Shown piece by piece: positions 60,329-64,000 of a stretch of DNA of 64,000 nt. The notes beneath the pieces were generated by a model. The model was not told the origin of the DNA. It saw nothing but the letters and a program-made list of their open reading frames with translations, and searched no databases. Source of the stretch: Allodiplogaster sudhausi (lineage: Eukaryota; Nematoda; Chromadorea; Rhabditida; Diplogasteridae); NCBI GenBank assembly GCA_945643635.1, contig CALZFC010000276.1:1067501-1131500 (forward strand), written 5' to 3'. A program made the translations under genes and the position numbers. Each line of letters begins with the position of its first letter. Positions within the stretch are counted from its first letter, which is position 1.

Positions 60329-63300
60329 TTCTCTTTCTCTCTCTTTCTCTCTCTCTCTCTCTATCTCTCTTTCAGAAAGAGGCAGGTGGAAAATTGGGAG
60401 AGAACGATAGGGAAAGATAGATATGTTCAAGACAGGGAAGAAAGGGGGCATGAGCTCGAATAGATACGTGAGAAACGGAGAAACTCTTCTCTCCATATCT
60501 TATCGATATCTCAAGCACCCTACTTTCCAACCACTTTGACGCGCAACTCATAGGCAGACATGTTTCATGTAAACAGTTTTGAAAATGATACCATTTGCAA
60601 TGGTGAGGAAAGTAATATAGTTTAATTAATTATGAGGGATATCAGGAGACATTTGATCATTGATCTCGTTTCATTTGACCTACGGAAATTGAAGTAATGC
60701 TGTGTAGCTCAGTAATTCCTTTCTCCTGTATATCAATGATATCACTGTGATTGCTGCGTATTCCCTTTGAAAGATCACGGATCGAACTAGAGTAGTGTCC
60801 TGTAAGTCTTCGCCTAGCAATTCTAAGGAGACCCCCAAGGGAGTAAAGCAGACAAGCCACTTCCTATCGACTGCTAGCAGGACATTCGACATGGAAAGAG
60901 AAAAGGAGCGGCTGAGCCTCCCTCGGACGCTTTCTCTCCTTCTCTAACTTCTCTAACTTTGTCTCTCTACCCTCTCCCTCTCTCTCTCTCTCTCCCTCAC
61001 TTCAATCTCCTTTCCACCGGCGTAAAAGGGAAGGGAGAAGCGGCCACAGCCCCTGAGGCAAGAAGATCGATCACTCTGACAGAAAGGAAGGGAGAAGGGC
61101 CTCCGACCGCTCCAGCCTATCGACCGTGATGAAAATGATGAAAGGCTGCCATCTTCCTCCCGGGAGGCAATCGGTCTCGACTCTGCAAGGTGTATGACTG
61201 TCCTCAGTTCTATGTTGCTGACAAGTCATTAAGCCTATCAAGGAAAAATAATCTGCTCTATCTCAACCATTTGCATCGCTTATGGGACGAAATATCAAGA
61301 ATGACAAGATTCTTGCTCGGTACTGTGGGGTTTCTCGATGTGAGAATGAACTGAGTCCCTCTGCTCGCTTCCACGGACCATTGATCCGACGTGGACTGCC
61401 TTGATTCTGCGATGTAGTGATAATTTCCTTCAAAACGAGGTATTACGGTGGAATGCCACCCTGACTCCCCTTGACATGATCTGATGGTGTAAGATGCCTT
61501 GTCATGGGAGGCCTATGTTCAATTTCACAAGCTGCAGGCGTTTCTCAATTTCACACAAAGATGTCGGATAATTGCAGAATAAAAGAAGGTGTGATGAGAT
61601 TGAATGGCCATCTTATGTATGCTTCTATCCTTTCCTCTAATCACATGTCACCTTTCTTGTCTTCATGAGAACTGCCGTACACTTGCCTTGAATGGCAAAG
61701 AAAGGCGGCTCTTCTATTAAACACTCTCTCTGTTTCTCTCTCTCTCTGCCTTTCTCTCCCACTCATCTGATACCATTGGCAAGAGAGGGAAAGAGACAGC
61801 AGAGCCCGCTGACGACTGCATACTTCTTCTGCTGTCTGAGCTCTCTCAATCTCATGTGCACTCCCTCTCACCCTCCCCAATTCCCCCCACTCTCTCATCT
61901 TCTGTCTGCTTCTGCTCATTCAGTCCGTTCTCGCGCAGGAGCTGCATGTAGAGGTTGGAAGGGAAGAGAGTCTTCTCTCTCTCTCTCTCTCTCTCTCTGT
62001 CTGTCTCTCTCTCTTTCTCTCTCTATCTGCCGCTTCATGACATCGATTTCTATCAAGAGCGAGCTGCCTGAGGCAGTCCGTCGCTGTCGTTGTCCAGTCG
62101 AGTCAGCCAATGCTCGCTCACTCTTCGATTCCCCTCCCCCTTCCATTCACATTGTCGCATCACTTATGTATGCACCAGAACCCTGACTACTAGTAAGGAA
62201 CTCGAATGATGATGGCTCGACAGATGACAAATAGTTCCTCGTGGTCTCGATCACAAGTAGTGCGCGATTCAGTTGAATTGAAGCACTCTTTATCAGCCGG
62301 TTCTTTAGAGCGTATTTGGTAGTCGGCATTTCTGATCTGTATTGGTGTGATCTTCCCTCTCACATAATGGCCTGCTCTTTTCCTTAATGAAAATCACTCA
62401 GGCGCAATTTCGTGAGTGCGGACGTGAAAGGAATTCAGTGTCGATAATGATGAATACGGAGAGGGAAGAAACGAAATGAGAGTACGAAGATTGCATGAGA
62501 GGAAGAAGAGAGTTGATGAGAGTGAGGGAGAAAAGAGAGAGAGAGAGAGAGAGAGAACTCGATAATGACGGGTAGCGAGGAAGGGCATGTAGGGTGAGGT
62601 AATGAGAGAGCAGAGAGAAAGAACAACAGACTCGACGACGGGAGCCATCTCCCCTCTGCGCCTCTTCTCCTTCCTTCTGCGCACTCTCTCTCTCTCTCTC
62701 TGTCCCTTTCTCTCTCTCCCCTCACCATATAAAATAATGAGTGAGCTCCCGGGGACTCACGCCGCTGAGCTGAAAGGGAAAAGAATCTAAATATCTAGAA
62801 AGACTACAATATCTTATTTGAGATCTTGATTGATAATATTAGGTGATTTGCATAAAAGTAGGAAAAAATAATACAACTTTTGATAATGCTTTCTGATTCT
62901 CTAGCCGTCAGCAAGAAAGCCTGCATCGCTGAATGAAGCATGTTTATACGATTGCGTATTAGTACAGCGAATCATTCATGTGGCCACCCCATTCGTTATC
63001 CTCGCCCTCTCTTCATGCCTTTCCCTCCTTATCTGCTTGCGTGACCGCCTGCTGTACTGCTGCTGCTATAATCCCGGATATGTGTCTGTTCTTCTTGGCC
63101 TGCCAGGTCATATCTCCAGTGAAGGATATCTCCAGTGAAGGTTTGTTGCTGACAGCCTCTCCCAGTCATACGGTAGGATTGATCAGTGGTCGGAGCTTAA
63201 GGCAGCGACTAGGACGATGTGTATCGCAGGGGAGCTGCGGGTCTCTTGATTTTACATTCTCCACTTCTCTCTCTCTCTGGCTCTCCTCTCGTCTTCTCTA

Positions 63301-63457
63301 CTCTCTTTTGTCCAGCCTTGTCTCGTTCAATCACTCCCCCCCATTCCTTGCTCCTATTCGCGAATCCGCCTAATGCCGAGGACGTCGAAATGGCACAGAG
63401 ACCCATCACTTTGGTCGACTGGAGGGAGAGAGAGAGAGGAGGAGGAGGAGGAGGTAG

Positions 63458-63503
<46 letters not shown>

Positions 63504-63828
63504 GAGAAAGAGAGAGAGAGAGCTCAGATGGGAGTGCGCAGTGCGTCGTGCCTGTGTGGTGTCTTTGTGCTGTCGTTCCTGTGCCGAAGGAGACTGGAGA
63601 AATCGATGGGCTGTAGAGGGGGTCTCTGGCGGTCTTCGCGAGAGCTCTGAAGGCTGAAGCCGAAGGCCTCGGGGCAAATCGCCCAGTTTCCTCCCTCTCA
63701 CTATATCGGATCTCCATCTCAGCTGCTTTCTCTGCTGCACTCCTCTCTCGCACACTCTCTCTCTCTCTTTCTCTGTTCTTACTGACTGCTAGATCTATTC
63801 ATCTCTATCACACGTCTTCTCGCCCTCT

Positions 63829-63859
<31 letters not shown>

Positions 63860-64000
63860 CCTCTCTCTCTTCTCTTGCTCGCTCAATCCACTTCCATCAG
63901 AGGCAGTCAGCCAGTCACTTTAGATTGCCCGCTCGCCTTCTCGCTCTGCTTGCCTGCCTTTCGCGGGATATGGGGGATAGCTCAGACTCTTTCTCTTTCT
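59529..64000. other. Intron of the CASP gene to the right edge
   Basis: No exon could be supported on either strand. Contents: (CT)n at 60240-60374, 61976-62028 and 63832-63890; (AG)n at 62536-62556; a GGA-repeat plus (AG)n at 63436-63520; pyrimidine-rich stretches throughout. AT-rich blocks lie at 59600-59990 and 62790-62900. Low-complexity frames near 61692-62186 and 63219-63755 match no family. Confidence 0.45.

Noticed and set aside
61692..62186. 164-codon frame in the right-hand region
   Set aside because: Pyrimidine-rich with SLSLSL stretches; no match to the coiled coil expected for further CASP exons.

Overview
The window is nuclear DNA of an invertebrate animal. Intron-split genes with phase-consistent GT-AG junctions, AG acceptors at or just before several start codons, and the gene set point to a nematode, perhaps a diplogastrid or rhabditid. 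That placement is inference; no rRNA, tRNA or spliced-leader gene was found to confirm it. All gene models below were read by eye from exon frames, splice sites and family resemblance.

Layout: (1) 623-4374 (+) rhomboid intramembrane protease, 5' end not found; its 2-kb second intron holds an array of heat-shock-element-like repeats with a Helitron-like 3' end. (2) 6088-6644 (+) small secreted Ser-rich peptide. (3) 7484-16829 (+) RBM33-like RNA-binding protein. (4) 17560-21910 (-) mitochondrial ribosomal protein uL22m; its first intron is filled by about 2 kb of a 38-bp minisatellite. (5) 22547-23113 (+) fragmentary one-TM protein. (6) 23221-25019 (-) unknown signal-anchor, coiled-coil, His-rich protein. 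(7) 25975-33116 (-) Rabex-5, the Rab5 GEF, with A20 zinc finger and VPS9 domain. (8) 34465-36597 (+) COQ2 of ubiquinone synthesis. (9) 36969-43732, three tandem ~855-bp copies carrying the last exon of gene 10; the outermost copy is split by a 4.2-kb fold-back transposon with a TTAA target duplication. (10) 43355-52109 (-) gamma-tubulin complex component, 28 exons, about 909 residues. (11) 52660-53742 (-) PHF5A. (12) 54078-56199 (+) NDUFA8, divergent from PHF5A across 335 bp. (13) 56550 to beyond the window (+) first exons of the CASP (CUX1-locus) Golgi coiled-coil protein; 59529-64000 looks like its next intron.

The genes are ordinary housekeeping functions without an obvious shared pathway: two mitochondrial inner-membrane functions (COQ2, NDUFA8), a mitoribosomal protein, endosome and Golgi traffic (Rabex-5, CASP), spliceosome (PHF5A), microtubule nucleation (GCP) and signalling (rhomboid). 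The unusual content lies in the repeats: HSE array, fold-back element, terminal-exon amplification, intron minisatellite, and (CT)n/(AG)n tracts that tend to be pyrimidine-rich next to acceptors and purine-rich next to donors.
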